Shown: piece by piece, positions 40,954-49,048 of the stretch
Layout: each line of letters begins with the position of its first letter
Position numbering within the stretch: position 1 is the stretch's first letter
Assembly: GCA_007692605.1 (NCBI GenBank)
Contig: REBS01000081.1
Span: 1-64,000, forward strand
Direction of reading: 5' to 3'
Length of the DNA stretch: 64,000 bases
Origin: Gemmatimonadales bacterium
Lineage (GTDB): Bacteria > Gemmatimonadota > Gemmatimonadetes > Longimicrobiales > Gaopeijiaceae
Notes under the pieces: model-generated
Seen by the model: the letters and a program-made list of their open reading frames with translations, nothing else
Database searches by the model: none
What the model was told of the DNA's origin: nothing
Translations under genes and position numbers: made by a program

Positions 40954-42197
40954 TCGGATACTCCGTCGGGGGAGATGGTGGGGGGAAGCTCGATCCGGAA
41001 TTCGGCTCCCCCTCCGTCGCGGTTCCGGGCGCTCACCTGCCCCCTGTGCGCCAGGATCACCTGTCGGACCATGGGGAGGCCGAGCCCGGTTCCCCTCCGC
41101 TTGGTGGTGAAATCGGGCTCCCATATCCGGTTCAGCTCCCCCTCGGGCAGGCCCGGCCCCCGGTCGCGAATCCGCAGGGTCGCGCCCCCGTCGCCCCGAG
41201 GGGTCAGCACGACCTCGACCGGCTCCTCGGTACCCGAGGCCTGGGCGGCCTCGATCGCGTTGGCGATCAGGTTCCGGACCGCCCGTTCCAGCGCGGTGGG
41301 GTGCCCTTCGACGAGGAGTTCGCCGTCGACATCGAGCTCGAGGCGCACCCCCCCTTCGGCGCTCCCGGTGTCATCGAGCCGCAGTCGGCGGTGCAGTCCG
41401 ACCAGGAGCTCCGCCAGGTCCACCGGCGAGGGAGGACCGTCGGGGGGGCGACCGAACTGGGCGAAGCTGCGCGCGAGCTCGTCGAGGCGCTGGATCTCTT
41501 CGGTGAGCACACGCCCGGCCTCGGCGGTGCGCTCGTCGGGCGAGGCGGCCACGGTGCGGGCGGCCATCGCCATCGGGGTCAGGGGGTTCTTGAGGTCGTG
41601 CGCCACCCGGCGTGCCATCTCGGTCCAGCTTCGGGTCCGCTCCCGCTCGAGTTCACGGTTTCGGGCTTCGCGCAGCGACATCTCCATGCGGCGCAGCGCG
41701 TCACGCAACGTCTGGTACTCCCGGATCGCTCCCGATCCACGCCCCTCGCCGGGAGAAGGTGGCAGGGTGTCGCCGCGCCCGAGCGCCTCGGCCCAGCGGA
41801 CCAGCTCGCGCACCGGCTCCGAAAGGCTACGCGAGACCCGGGTCGCGACCAGCAGCGCGATCGCCGAGGCCAGGATCAGGATCGCCAGGGTGATCGCGGG
41901 CAGGAGGTAGAGGATACGCTCTCCGACCATGGTGAAGAATCGGGACAGGCGCACCGACTCCGAGAGCTGCTCCCGGTGGCGTTCGGCGGCGGCCTCGACG
42001 GCCGGACCCGCCGCCACCTCGTCGAGTCGATCAAGGAGCTCACTCCCCGATTCCGCGACCTGCCCCCAGGGCCCGGCCGTGCCCGTGGTCACGACGGCCT
42101 CCCGGAAGGCCAGCGTTCCCCCGAGAAGGAGGAGTCCCGACGGGATCACCGCAGCCAGGAGGAGGGCGATGAAGAGTCTGGTCCGAAGGGTGGGCAT
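40950..42197 (-). CDS. NtrY-like sensor histidine kinase
   Basis: A 415-residue kinase: transmembrane helix at about 8-28, a short periplasmic loop of about 70 residues, a second helix (about 98-118), a HAMP region (ATRVSRSLSEPVRELVRW), the H-box MARRVAHDLKNPLTPM with the phosphorylated His, N-box VRNLIANAIEAA, G1 RDRGPGLP and G2 GTGLGLPMVRQVI. ATG 42197 begins MPTLRTRLF, a normal membrane N-terminus; an upstream GTG would add residues with no role. It is coupled to the NtrX-type regulator by a 4-nt overlap. The 251-bp gap upstream holds no recognised feature. Confidence 0.92.
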   Translation of the reverse strand: MPTLRTRLFIALLLAAVIPSGLLLLGGTLAFREAVVTTGTAGPWGQVAESGSELLDRLDEVAAGPAVEAAAERHREQLSESVRLSRFFTMVGERILYLLPAITLAILILASAIALLVATRVSRSLSEPVRELVRWAEALGRGDTLPPSPGEGRGSGAIREYQTLRDALRRMEMSLREARNRELERERTRSWTEMARRVAHDLKNPLTPMAMAARTVAASPDERTAEAGRVLTEEIQRLDELARSFAQFGRPPDGPPSPVDLAELLVGLHRRLRLDDTGSAEGGVRLELDVDGELLVEGHPTALERAVRNLIANAIEAAQASGTEEPVEVVLTPRGDGGATLRIRDRGPGLPEGELNRIWEPDFTTKRRGTGLGLPMVRQVILAHRGQVSARNRDGGGAEFRIELPPTISPDGVSE

Positions 42198-42448
42198 AGC
42201 GCTGGCCGGCTCCCTGGCCGAAGACGGGAGGAAGTCCCACATGGTGCAGCGTCGCGGAGGCCACGTTGCATTGGATCACTGCTCCGTACACCCGGGCGAC
42301 CCCGGTGCCGGACGGGACTTCGGCGACCCTGCACCAACAGATGAAAAAGCTCGACTCATGCGGCCCCGCGGGCAAGGACGCCCCCGGGTCCGCTCGCTCG
42401 GACCACCGTCGCAGCGGTTCGGCGCCGGCCCCATCCCGGCGGCTACGA

Positions 42449-44314
42449 TCAGTCCGGCGCCGGTGGACGGGGACGCAGGCATTCGGGGCAGTACCTCCAG
42501 TCCTCGTGCAGTCGCCGGCTGCACACGCAGTGCCGCCCGAGCGGGGTGCCGCAGCCCGGGCAGCCGCGGGCCTCGGGGGGGACGGGGGTACCGCAGCGGG
42601 AGCAGGGGCGCGCTTCGCCCGGATCCCGGTGGAGTACGCGGGCCACCTCGTGCGGGGTGGTGATGCCCTCCGCCACCTTCCGGCGGGCGTCGTCGGCCAT
42701 GGTTCCCATCCCCTCCTCGCGCGCCTGCCGCCGCAGCTCCCCCGTGCCGGCCCCCGTCATCACCTTCTCGCGCAGCCTTTCGGTCATCGTGAGCAGCTGG
42801 AAAACCCCGGTCCGACCGCGGTACCCCTCGTGGCACGCCCCGCAGCCGCGGGCGTCCCCCCGACAGGCCCGGCAGCAGCGCCGCAGCAGGCGCTGTGCGA
42901 CGATCCCCGCCAGGCCGCCCGCGACCAGGTGCGGGGGCACCCCCATCTGCAGGAGGCGGGTGATGCCTCCGGGGGCGTCGGTGGTGTGGATCGTCGAGAG
43001 GACCAGGTGCCCGGTTACCGCCGCCGCCATGACGATCTCGGCGGTCTCACGGTCGCGTATCTCCCCGACCATCAACACGTCGGGGTCCTGGCGCAGCACC
43101 GCCCGCAGGGCGGCCGGGAAGGTGAGTCCGGCCCTCGGCTGGACCTGCACCTGGTTGACGCCCTCGACCCGGTACTCGATCGGATCCTCGAGAGTGACCA
43201 CGTTGAGTCGCGACCGATCCAGCTCGCCGAGGGCTCCGAAGAGGGTGGAGCTCTTTCCGCTCCCGGTGGGCCCCGCCGTGAGGATCACTCCGCCGCCGGA
43301 TTCGAGCAGGCCGCGCAGGCCGGCCAGCGTCCCGGAGGCGAGGCCCAGGCCATCGAGATCACCGGGAACGGCGGTGGGGTCCAGGATCCGGAGCACTGCC
43401 TTCTCGCCTCCCTCGACGGGGAGCGTCGAGACCCGCAGGCTGAGCCGCCCGGTCCGGTGCGTGAAGGCGAAGCCCCCGTCCTGCGGTCGTCGTCGGACGG
43501 CAATGTCCATCCCCGCGACCACCTTGATGCGGGAGAGCAGCGTTCGACGAGCCTCGGGGCCGATGTCGGACATCCGGCGCAGCACGCCGTCGACGCGTTC
43601 GCGCACGACGAGCCCCTCGGGCCCGGGCTCCACATGGATGTCGCTCGCGCCATTCGAGATCGCACGCTCGAGCAGCGCATTCACGAGCCGACCCATGGAG
43701 CTCTCGCCACCGTCGGTCCCGGACGAGGCTGCTCCCGAAGAACCTTCGGTTCGAGTGGGCTCCCGGCCGTGCCCGGATCCGCGCACCGGCGCCGAGGTCG
43801 GACCGGGTGCACTTCCGCTCGCGGGTCCACTCGCGTGCCCGGTCGCGTCGGGGTAGGCCTCTTCGAGCGCGCGGAGCAGGGCGGACGGATCGGTCAGCAC
43901 CACCTCGACCCGGCGCCCCGCCCGAAACTGCAGCTCGTCGATCGCGGCCAGGTCGAGGGGGTCGCCCATCGCCACCTCGAGCGTCCGGGGGCCGAGCGCC
44001 AGGGGGAGCAGGAGTCGGCGCCGGGCGACTTCGGCGGGAAGGAGCGCCACCGCCTCGGGCGCGGGCCGCAGCGGAGGGGAGCGGTACTCGAGCCCGAGCT
44101 GCCGGGCCAGCGCACCCATCACCGCGCCCTCCGGGGCGAGTCCGCGCCGGATCACGATCTCGCCCAGCCGCTCGCCGGATCCGTCCTGCAGGCGAAGCAC
44201 CTCTTCGAGCTCGTCAGAGGTGAGTTGGCCCTCGGCGACGAGGAGGGCTCCCAGGAGGCGACGCGCGGAAGTAGACACGCCTGCACGTTCTCGCGAGCTG
44301 GAGGGCGCAGCCAT
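42449..44314 (-). CDS. PilB/GspE-type assembly ATPase with additional C-terminal zinc ribbons
   Basis: A 621-residue secretion ATPase. The MshEN-like N-domain (LLVAEGQLTSDELEEVLRLQ) covers about 20-160, then a Ser/Gly/Pro-rich linker, then the ATPase with ASDIHVEPG, Walker A GPTGSGKSSTLFGAL, DPIEYRVEGVNQVQV, Walker B VLMVGEIRDRETAE and HTTDAPGGITRL. The family tetracysteine is CRACRGDARGCGAC. After the normal end come about 45 residues with further CxxC pairs (CSRCG, CPGCG, CVC, CPEC), an unusual extension. ATG 44314 is one of several possible starts; a GTG at 44380 also fits. No pilin or secretin gene is adjacent. Confidence 0.87.
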   Translation of the reverse strand: MAAPSSSRERAGVSTSARRLLGALLVAEGQLTSDELEEVLRLQDGSGERLGEIVIRRGLAPEGAVMGALARQLGLEYRSPPLRPAPEAVALLPAEVARRRLLLPLALGPRTLEVAMGDPLDLAAIDELQFRAGRRVEVVLTDPSALLRALEEAYPDATGHASGPASGSAPGPTSAPVRGSGHGREPTRTEGSSGAASSGTDGGESSMGRLVNALLERAISNGASDIHVEPGPEGLVVRERVDGVLRRMSDIGPEARRTLLSRIKVVAGMDIAVRRRPQDGGFAFTHRTGRLSLRVSTLPVEGGEKAVLRILDPTAVPGDLDGLGLASGTLAGLRGLLESGGGVILTAGPTGSGKSSTLFGALGELDRSRLNVVTLEDPIEYRVEGVNQVQVQPRAGLTFPAALRAVLRQDPDVLMVGEIRDRETAEIVMAAAVTGHLVLSTIHTTDAPGGITRLLQMGVPPHLVAGGLAGIVAQRLLRRCCRACRGDARGCGACHEGYRGRTGVFQLLTMTERLREKVMTGAGTGELRRQAREEGMGTMADDARRKVAEGITTPHEVARVLHRDPGEARPCSRCGTPVPPEARGCPGCGTPLGRHCVCSRRLHEDWRYCPECLRPRPPAPD

Positions 44315-44399
44315 GGCGAGAGCGGCCGGAGTCGACGCAGCGACGGTCGGGGTCGGTGGCGGTCGGTGACTGCGGGGCACCGGCGACCGTGCGCCGGAG

Positions 44400-45350
44400 T
44401 CAGTCTCCTCCCAGCGCCCCCAGGATCGCGGGAGCCAGGTCGGTCAGCCCGACCAGCGGGGGAAGGCGGGTCAGTCGCGCGGCTGGCCCGACCGCGAGCC
44501 CCAGCGCGGGGTTGCGGGTGTGGCCCGCCTCGATGTCTTCGAGGTTGCCGTGATCCGAGGCGATCAGGAGGAGCGCGTGGGCGGGCAGGGCGGCGAGCAG
44601 TCCTCCCAGGAAACGGTCGACCCGCTCGAGGGCGGCGATTCCCCCGGGCATGCCACCCCGGTGGCCGGCGGTGTCGGTGGCGTAATGCGCGAAGAAGGTG
44701 AGACCGCCGGAGCCCGCGATCGCCGCCAGGTTCGCCCCGGCGCGCCGGGCGTCGATGCGGGGGATGTCGTCGCGCCCCGTGTACCGTCGCCAGCCGTCGT
44801 TCACGATTTCGGAGGCGAGGGCGCGGCCTTCGATCAGCTCGTCGGGCCCCGCGGTCAGGACCCCGGCCATGTGGGCGGCCAGCGCCGGAGCGGCCACCCG
44901 CCTGGAGGGGAAGCCTTCGGGATAGCCCGGGGGGTAGGCGTTGGCGAAGCGGACCGGGTGGCCCGCCTCGCGGGCGAGACGCAGGACACTTCGCTCGCGC
45001 AGGAGCTCGCGCAGCCCGACCGGGGGCCACGGACCGAAGTGGCCTCCGAAGAGGTGGGCTGCGTTTTCGCCGGTGAGGATCGACAGCTGGCCGGTTCCAC
45101 TCTGGGGGAGCCCGTCGATCCCGAGCGTGGCGTCGAGAGAGAAGAGTCGGGTCGCGCGTTCGGCCGAGGGTCGAGGGCCGCTGGGGTCCGGCTCGAGTGC
45201 CGGATGCCCGAGGTGCGGAGGAAGGCCTCCCAGAAGCTCACGGAAGGTGGGGAGATGCGCCTGGAGGAAGGGGTTGCGCAGGGGGTCCGGATCGCCCAGC
45301 CCGACCCCGTCGAGGAAGACGAAGAGGAGTGGGCCCGGGGGGTCCGACAG
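44400..45350 (-). CDS. alkaline-phosphatase-superfamily metalloenzyme with a predicted CTG start codon
   Basis: About 316 residues of clear homology to AP-superfamily phosphotransferases/phosphomutases: LLFVFLDGVGLGDPDP (first metal site) near the N-terminus, LPQSGTGQLSILTGENAA (nucleophile region), FANAYPPGYPEGF, FFAHYATDTAGHRGGM, LIASDHGNLEDIEAGHTRNPA (remaining metal ligands). No ATG, GTG or TTG exists in frame between the upstream TGA (45354-45356) and a GTG at 44897, which would delete the first metal site. A CTG at 45348-45350 has GGGGAG seven bases upstream and is proposed as the start. The natural substrate is unknown. Confidence 0.78.
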   Translation of the reverse strand: MSDPPGPLLFVFLDGVGLGDPDPLRNPFLQAHLPTFRELLGGLPPHLGHPALEPDPSGPRPSAERATRLFSLDATLGIDGLPQSGTGQLSILTGENAAHLFGGHFGPWPPVGLRELLRERSVLRLAREAGHPVRFANAYPPGYPEGFPSRRVAAPALAAHMAGVLTAGPDELIEGRALASEIVNDGWRRYTGRDDIPRIDARRAGANLAAIAGSGGLTFFAHYATDTAGHRGGMPGGIAALERVDRFLGGLLAALPAHALLLIASDHGNLEDIEAGHTRNPALGLAVGPAARLTRLPPLVGLTDLAPAILGALGGD

Positions 45351-45353
45351 GGA

Positions 45354-45905
45354 TCAGCTCCCCGGACGCAGGTCCATCGTCACCTGAACGGCGATGTGGC
45401 CCAGGTCGGCGCGGGCACGGATCGCTTCACGGACGCGGGGCTCGATCTTGCCGTAGGCGCTCATGACGCCGTTTCGGAGATGGCCGCGGAGGAGCTTGAG
45501 GGCGTTGGCGTCGACCCGGGTGACCCCGGTCTCCTTCTTGAGCTCGGCCATGTGAATCGGGAGGATCTCGAAGGGCGAGACCCCGATGTCGTCGGAGCGC
45601 TCGTGGTCCATCCAGTGGATCGAGACCGAGACGTCGCCCCGGGCGTGCTGGTTGTGGATGTCGCCGATGGCCTGGAAACGCTGGGCGAGACGGCGCATCT
45701 GGTGCGACGATGCCGCCTCGGTGTAGGCCTGTTCGACGAGTGCGAAGACACGGCGCAGACGTTCGGTGGAGGTGCTGCCGGGGGCCGGAACTTCGGTGCC
45801 GAGCTGTCGCGCCGATGCTTCCCGCACGAAGTCGCTCACGTCGTCCCGGCTTCGTTCCCGGTCGATGTTGTCGAGGATTCGGTCGGGGTTCGTACGGAAG
45901 CTCAT
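45354..45905 (-). CDS. conserved-looking soluble protein of unknown function
   Basis: A 183-residue charged, mostly helical protein with no signal peptide or membrane helix. MSFRTNPDRILDNIDRERSRDD opens it. A segment around DIHNQHARGDVSVSIHWMDH and the later SPFEILPIHMAELKKETG look conserved but match no family I can name. ATG 45905 has GGAG eight bases upstream. Its stop is separated by one codon from the CTG start of the phosphatase-superfamily gene and lies in the same frame. It diverges from the kinase-like gene at 46165 across a 259-bp gap. Confidence 0.6.
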   Translation of the reverse strand: MSFRTNPDRILDNIDRERSRDDVSDFVREASARQLGTEVPAPGSTSTERLRRVFALVEQAYTEAASSHQMRRLAQRFQAIGDIHNQHARGDVSVSIHWMDHERSDDIGVSPFEILPIHMAELKKETGVTRVDANALKLLRGHLRNGVMSAYGKIEPRVREAIRARADLGHIAVQVTMDLRPGS

Positions 45906-46164
45906 GGACCACTCCGGTGGTAGGTTGGAGGATGTTGTTTCGTGCCTACTGGACGATAACCCGCGCCATCGCATCGGGCCAGACGCCCGAGGCCGGCGCG
46001 CCCGACGCTCTTCGGGTGTGCCCTTGCACGGTGGGCGCGGCAACTGGAAATTCCGGACTGCTTCTACCCGCCAGCCCCGGTCCGGTTGCCGGCACCCGGA
46101 TGCGCAGCCGACCGACGTGCGACCTGCGGGTCGCGTCTCGAGACTCAGAAGGCTTCCGAAACCG

Positions 46165-47205
46165 ATGATTTCACGTGAGGACATCCTGGCTCTTGCCCCC
46201 ACACCCCTGCCCAACCGGCGCCCCGATCGGTATATCGGAGCCGACGGCGGGATCGCGCTTTCCGAGCTGCATCCCGCGGATCGCGCCGCCCTCGGGCCCC
46301 TCTACGAGGCGCTGAAGAGCCTGTACGGGCAGTGGCTCCGGGATCGTCCCGGGATCGACGGGGAGGCGCTGGCGAGGAGGGTTCGGGCGTTCGGGGCCCT
46401 TCCGCTCTCCCGCCTGGCGGAATCGCTGGGGGATCCGACCCGCGAGTTCGACGACCTGCGGTGGAGCGTGCGTCGGGCGATCCACGACCTCCGGGGTGGC
46501 GGGCTCTTCGCGCTGCGGCTCTATGGAGGCCTTCCGGAGGCCGATCTGGCCGGGGATCCCGAAACTCTTCTGGCTGCCGCCTTTCTGGCCCGGGACCAGG
46601 CGAAGATCATTCGCAACATCCTGCCCGAGCTGGATCCCGTGGGGCGGGCCGCGGACGAGGCCGAGAAAGTGCACGCCTTCGGGGACGTGCTCGAGAAGTG
46701 GGACGGGTTTCGCGTGCCCGGGGCTTCGTCGGGGGCGGTGGTGAGGGTGCGCAGCGAGTATGGCGGACCCCTGGCGTCGTGCTGTCTCGAGGCCTCGACG
46801 GTCGACCGGATCCTCTACAACCTGATCAACAACGCACTCCGGTTCAGCGCCGGCGACTCGGTCGAATTGCAGGTGGTCGAGATCCCCGGGGGGGCCCTGC
46901 GCTGGGTGGTGAGCAATCGACTGTCCGACGACCAGCGGGATTGGCTCGATCGCGAGGTGGGCGAGGGGCGGGGAATCTTCCGGCCGGGGGTGACGCGCGG
47001 GGGGGAGGGGACGGGGCTGGCCTCGTGCGCCGAATTCGTGTCGTCGGCCTTCGGGCTCGGGGGTGCCGACGGTGCGCTGCGCGACGGGTACCTGGGGGCC
47101 GGGTGGGGCGGGGAGCGCTTCGACGCCTGGTTCCACTGGCCCCTCTACGCCCCGGAGGCCTCTGCCGAGGGGAGTCGGGCCGTGACCGCGGGGAGGGAGC
47201 GATGA
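46165..47205 (+). CDS. soluble histidine-kinase-like protein
   Basis: A 346-residue protein without signal or membrane helix. The middle has IHDLRGG with H107 in the position of a phospho-accepting H-box. The C-terminal half is a HATPase domain: N-box STVDRILYNLINNALRFS and G2-like GEGTGLASCAEFV. G1 and F boxes are weak. The N-terminal 100 residues match no sensor domain I recognise. ATG 46165 gives MISREDILAL. Its stop overlaps the Yip1 gene (ATGA). It could be a cytosolic kinase or an inactive relative; no response regulator adjoins it. Confidence 0.68.
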   Translation: MISREDILALAPTPLPNRRPDRYIGADGGIALSELHPADRAALGPLYEALKSLYGQWLRDRPGIDGEALARRVRAFGALPLSRLAESLGDPTREFDDLRWSVRRAIHDLRGGGLFALRLYGGLPEADLAGDPETLLAAAFLARDQAKIIRNILPELDPVGRAADEAEKVHAFGDVLEKWDGFRVPGASSGAVVRVRSEYGGPLASCCLEASTVDRILYNLINNALRFSAGDSVELQVVEIPGGALRWVVSNRLSDDQRDWLDREVGEGRGIFRPGVTRGGEGTGLASCAEFVSSAFGLGGADGALRDGYLGAGWGGERFDAWFHWPLYAPEASAEGSRAVTAGRER

Positions 47206-47870
47206 GCGAGGATACTCTTCCGACGCTGCCGCGCCGGGTGGTGATGGTGGTGACCGCACCGGTGACGCTCTTCGAGCGGCTGAAGGAGCGCCCGGTCTCG
47301 CTGGGTGCGATGATCCTGGGGGCGCTCCTGGTGGGTGCGGCCGCGGCGATGATCCCGGTCGAGCTTATGCAGGAGACCATCCGGGAGCAGATGATCGCAG
47401 CCGGTCAGGATCCGGGGGAGGCGGTCGGGACCGCCGGGAGGGTCGCGTGGGTGTTCGGAATCTTCGGGCCGCTGGTGTTCTGGCCCCTACTGGCGGTGAT
47501 CACCGCGGGGCTCTACAGCGTGATCTTCCTGTTCGCCTTCGGATACGAGGGGAGCTTCCGGAAGCTCCTTTCGATCACGGCACACGCACTCCTGGTGGCG
47601 GCGCTGGGCACGCTCCTGCTGGCGCCGCTGCGGATGATTACCGCGGACCCCCAGCTGACGCTCTCGGTCGGCAGCTTCTTCTTCTTTCTGGAAGATGGGA
47701 TTCTCCTTCGCTTCCTCGAGCTGCTCGACCTTTTCAACCTCTGGACCTACGTGTTGATCGGGATCGGTGCGGCGGTGATCGACGGAAGTCGCTCACGGAC
47801 CGAAGGAGCGATGGTGGCGCTCGGAGCCGCGGTCCTCTTCAGCTTTGTGCTCGCTGCCCTGACTGGCTAG
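47202..47870 (+). CDS. Yip1-domain integral membrane protein
   Basis: A 222-residue protein with about five membrane helices (for example GAMILGALLVGAAAAMIPV, GLYSVIFLFAFGYEGSF, HALLVAALGTLLLAPL, the FNLWTYVLIGIGAAVI helix and the last VALGAAVLFSFVLAAL). The pattern and the FNLWT stretch are typical of bacterial Yip1 (PF04893) proteins, whose function is unclear. It is translationally coupled to the kinase-like gene, suggesting the two work together at the membrane. Confidence 0.78.
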   Translation: MSEDTLPTLPRRVVMVVTAPVTLFERLKERPVSLGAMILGALLVGAAAAMIPVELMQETIREQMIAAGQDPGEAVGTAGRVAWVFGIFGPLVFWPLLAVITAGLYSVIFLFAFGYEGSFRKLLSITAHALLVAALGTLLLAPLRMITADPQLTLSVGSFFFFLEDGILLRFLELLDLFNLWTYVLIGIGAAVIDGSRSRTEGAMVALGAAVLFSFVLAALTG

Positions 47871-47940
47871 GCGCCCGGCTTCGCCGTGGGTCTTCGTGGC
47901 GGGGTCTCCGCTGACCCGGGGGCGTTGGGGTTCGCGGTGC

Positions 47941-48435
47941 TCAGCGGCCTCGCACGATGCGTGCCTGGGACCCGACCTCGATTCCCTGCTCCGCGAACCA
48001 GCCCTGAGGCACTTCGAGCGCGAACATCGCGGGGCGTGTGGACTCGTGCATTTCCTCGGTCTCGGGCTCCATCTGCTGGATGTCGACGATCACCTGTCGT
48101 CGGTCCAGGAAGGCGATGTCGAGGGGGATGAAGGTGTTCTGCATCCAGAACGAGAGGGTTTCCTGTTCGTCGAAGATGAAGAGCATGCCCTCTCCTTCGG
48201 GGAGTTCGGACCGGTGCATCAGCCCCCGCTCGCGCGCCGCCGGGGTCGCGGCGACCTCGGCCCGCACCGTGTCGGTATCGAAGATGACCCATGCGGTGCC
48301 CCGCGGAGGCCGGTCGATCGGCGCACTCTCTGCCGCCCGCTGGCCTTCCGCGGCGGAATTCCCATTGTCGCCGCACGCGACAAGCAGGGGCAGAACGAGG
48401 AGAAGGAGGGCGGAGCGCAGGGAGGATGAAGCCAT
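47941..48435 (-). CDS. DUF192 lipoprotein
   Basis: A 164-residue DUF192 (COG1430) protein. ATG 48435 gives MASSSLRSALLLLVLPLLVAC, a lipoprotein signal with lipobox LVAC; a longer in-frame start at 48489 is possible. The domain shows RERGLMHRSELPEGEGMLFIF, SFWMQNTFIPLDIAFLD and MFALEVPQGWFAEQGI, all diagnostic. The fold is a small beta-barrel of unknown function, usually exported. It is convergent with the Yip1 gene. Confidence 0.9.
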   Translation of the reverse strand: MASSSLRSALLLLVLPLLVACGDNGNSAAEGQRAAESAPIDRPPRGTAWVIFDTDTVRAEVAATPAARERGLMHRSELPEGEGMLFIFDEQETLSFWMQNTFIPLDIAFLDRRQVIVDIQQMEPETEEMHESTRPAMFALEVPQGWFAEQGIEVGSQARIVRGR

Positions 48436-48636
48436 GGGACTCGGGGGCTGAGGGGTACGCAGGGTGTCTCGCATCGGAACAGTCTTCATGCTAACTTACC
48501 GTTCCTTTGCTGAGAAGGTGCCTGACGGGAGGGTATGTTGCCCGTGGGGTTCCGGAGTCAGTCCTCCGGGGGTTCGGTGTCGGATCGAGACGCGGCGCCG
48601 AACGACGGTCCTCGAACTGCACGGAGTCGATACGCG

Positions 48637-48894
48637 ATGGTGGATCCGGGTCTTCTGGAAATCCTGGTCTGTCCGGAATCAAAGGTGCCCGTTCGGCTCG
48701 CCGACGAGGCTCTTCTGGACCGAGTGAACCACTCCGTGAGCGAGGGGACGTTGAGCAACCGTGGCGGCGATCCGGTACGGGAGCCCCTCGAAGCCGGACT
48801 CGTCCGGGAGGGTGATGATCGGCTCTATCCGGTGCGCGACGGGATCCCGGTCATGCTGATCGATGAGGCGATCGACCTTGACCGGCCGGCCTGA
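48637..48894 (+). CDS. Trm112/YcaR (UPF0434) family small protein
   Basis: An 85-residue Trm112-like protein. VDPGLLEILVCPESKVPVRL is the conserved opening (one Cys instead of the CxxC seen in zinc-binding members) and RLYPVRDGIPVMLIDEAI the conserved end. The central insertion is longer than in E. coli YcaR (60 aa). In eukaryotes and archaea Trm112 activates methyltransferases; bacterial roles are little known. It lies 154 bp before the oxidase operon on the same strand. Confidence 0.85.
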   Translation: MVDPGLLEILVCPESKVPVRLADEALLDRVNHSVSEGTLSNRGGDPVREPLEAGLVREGDDRLYPVRDGIPVMLIDEAIDLDRPA

Positions 48895-49048
48895 GAAGGT
48901 TTTCCTTTCCGGCAGGATTTCTGCCCTCCCTCTCCGACCTGATACGATGCCTCGGGGTTCCAACCGCCGGTTGCGGCCCGCGCCGAAGGCACATGGATCG
49001 GCTGCGAGTCGGGAGTCACCAACCGCAACATCCGATACGGGTCAGGTC

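Noticed and set aside
46168..46184. parS-like TTTCACGTGA core at the start of the kinase-like gene
   Set aside because: Only the central 10 of 16 bases match, and it is explained by coding sequence (M-I-S-R-E).
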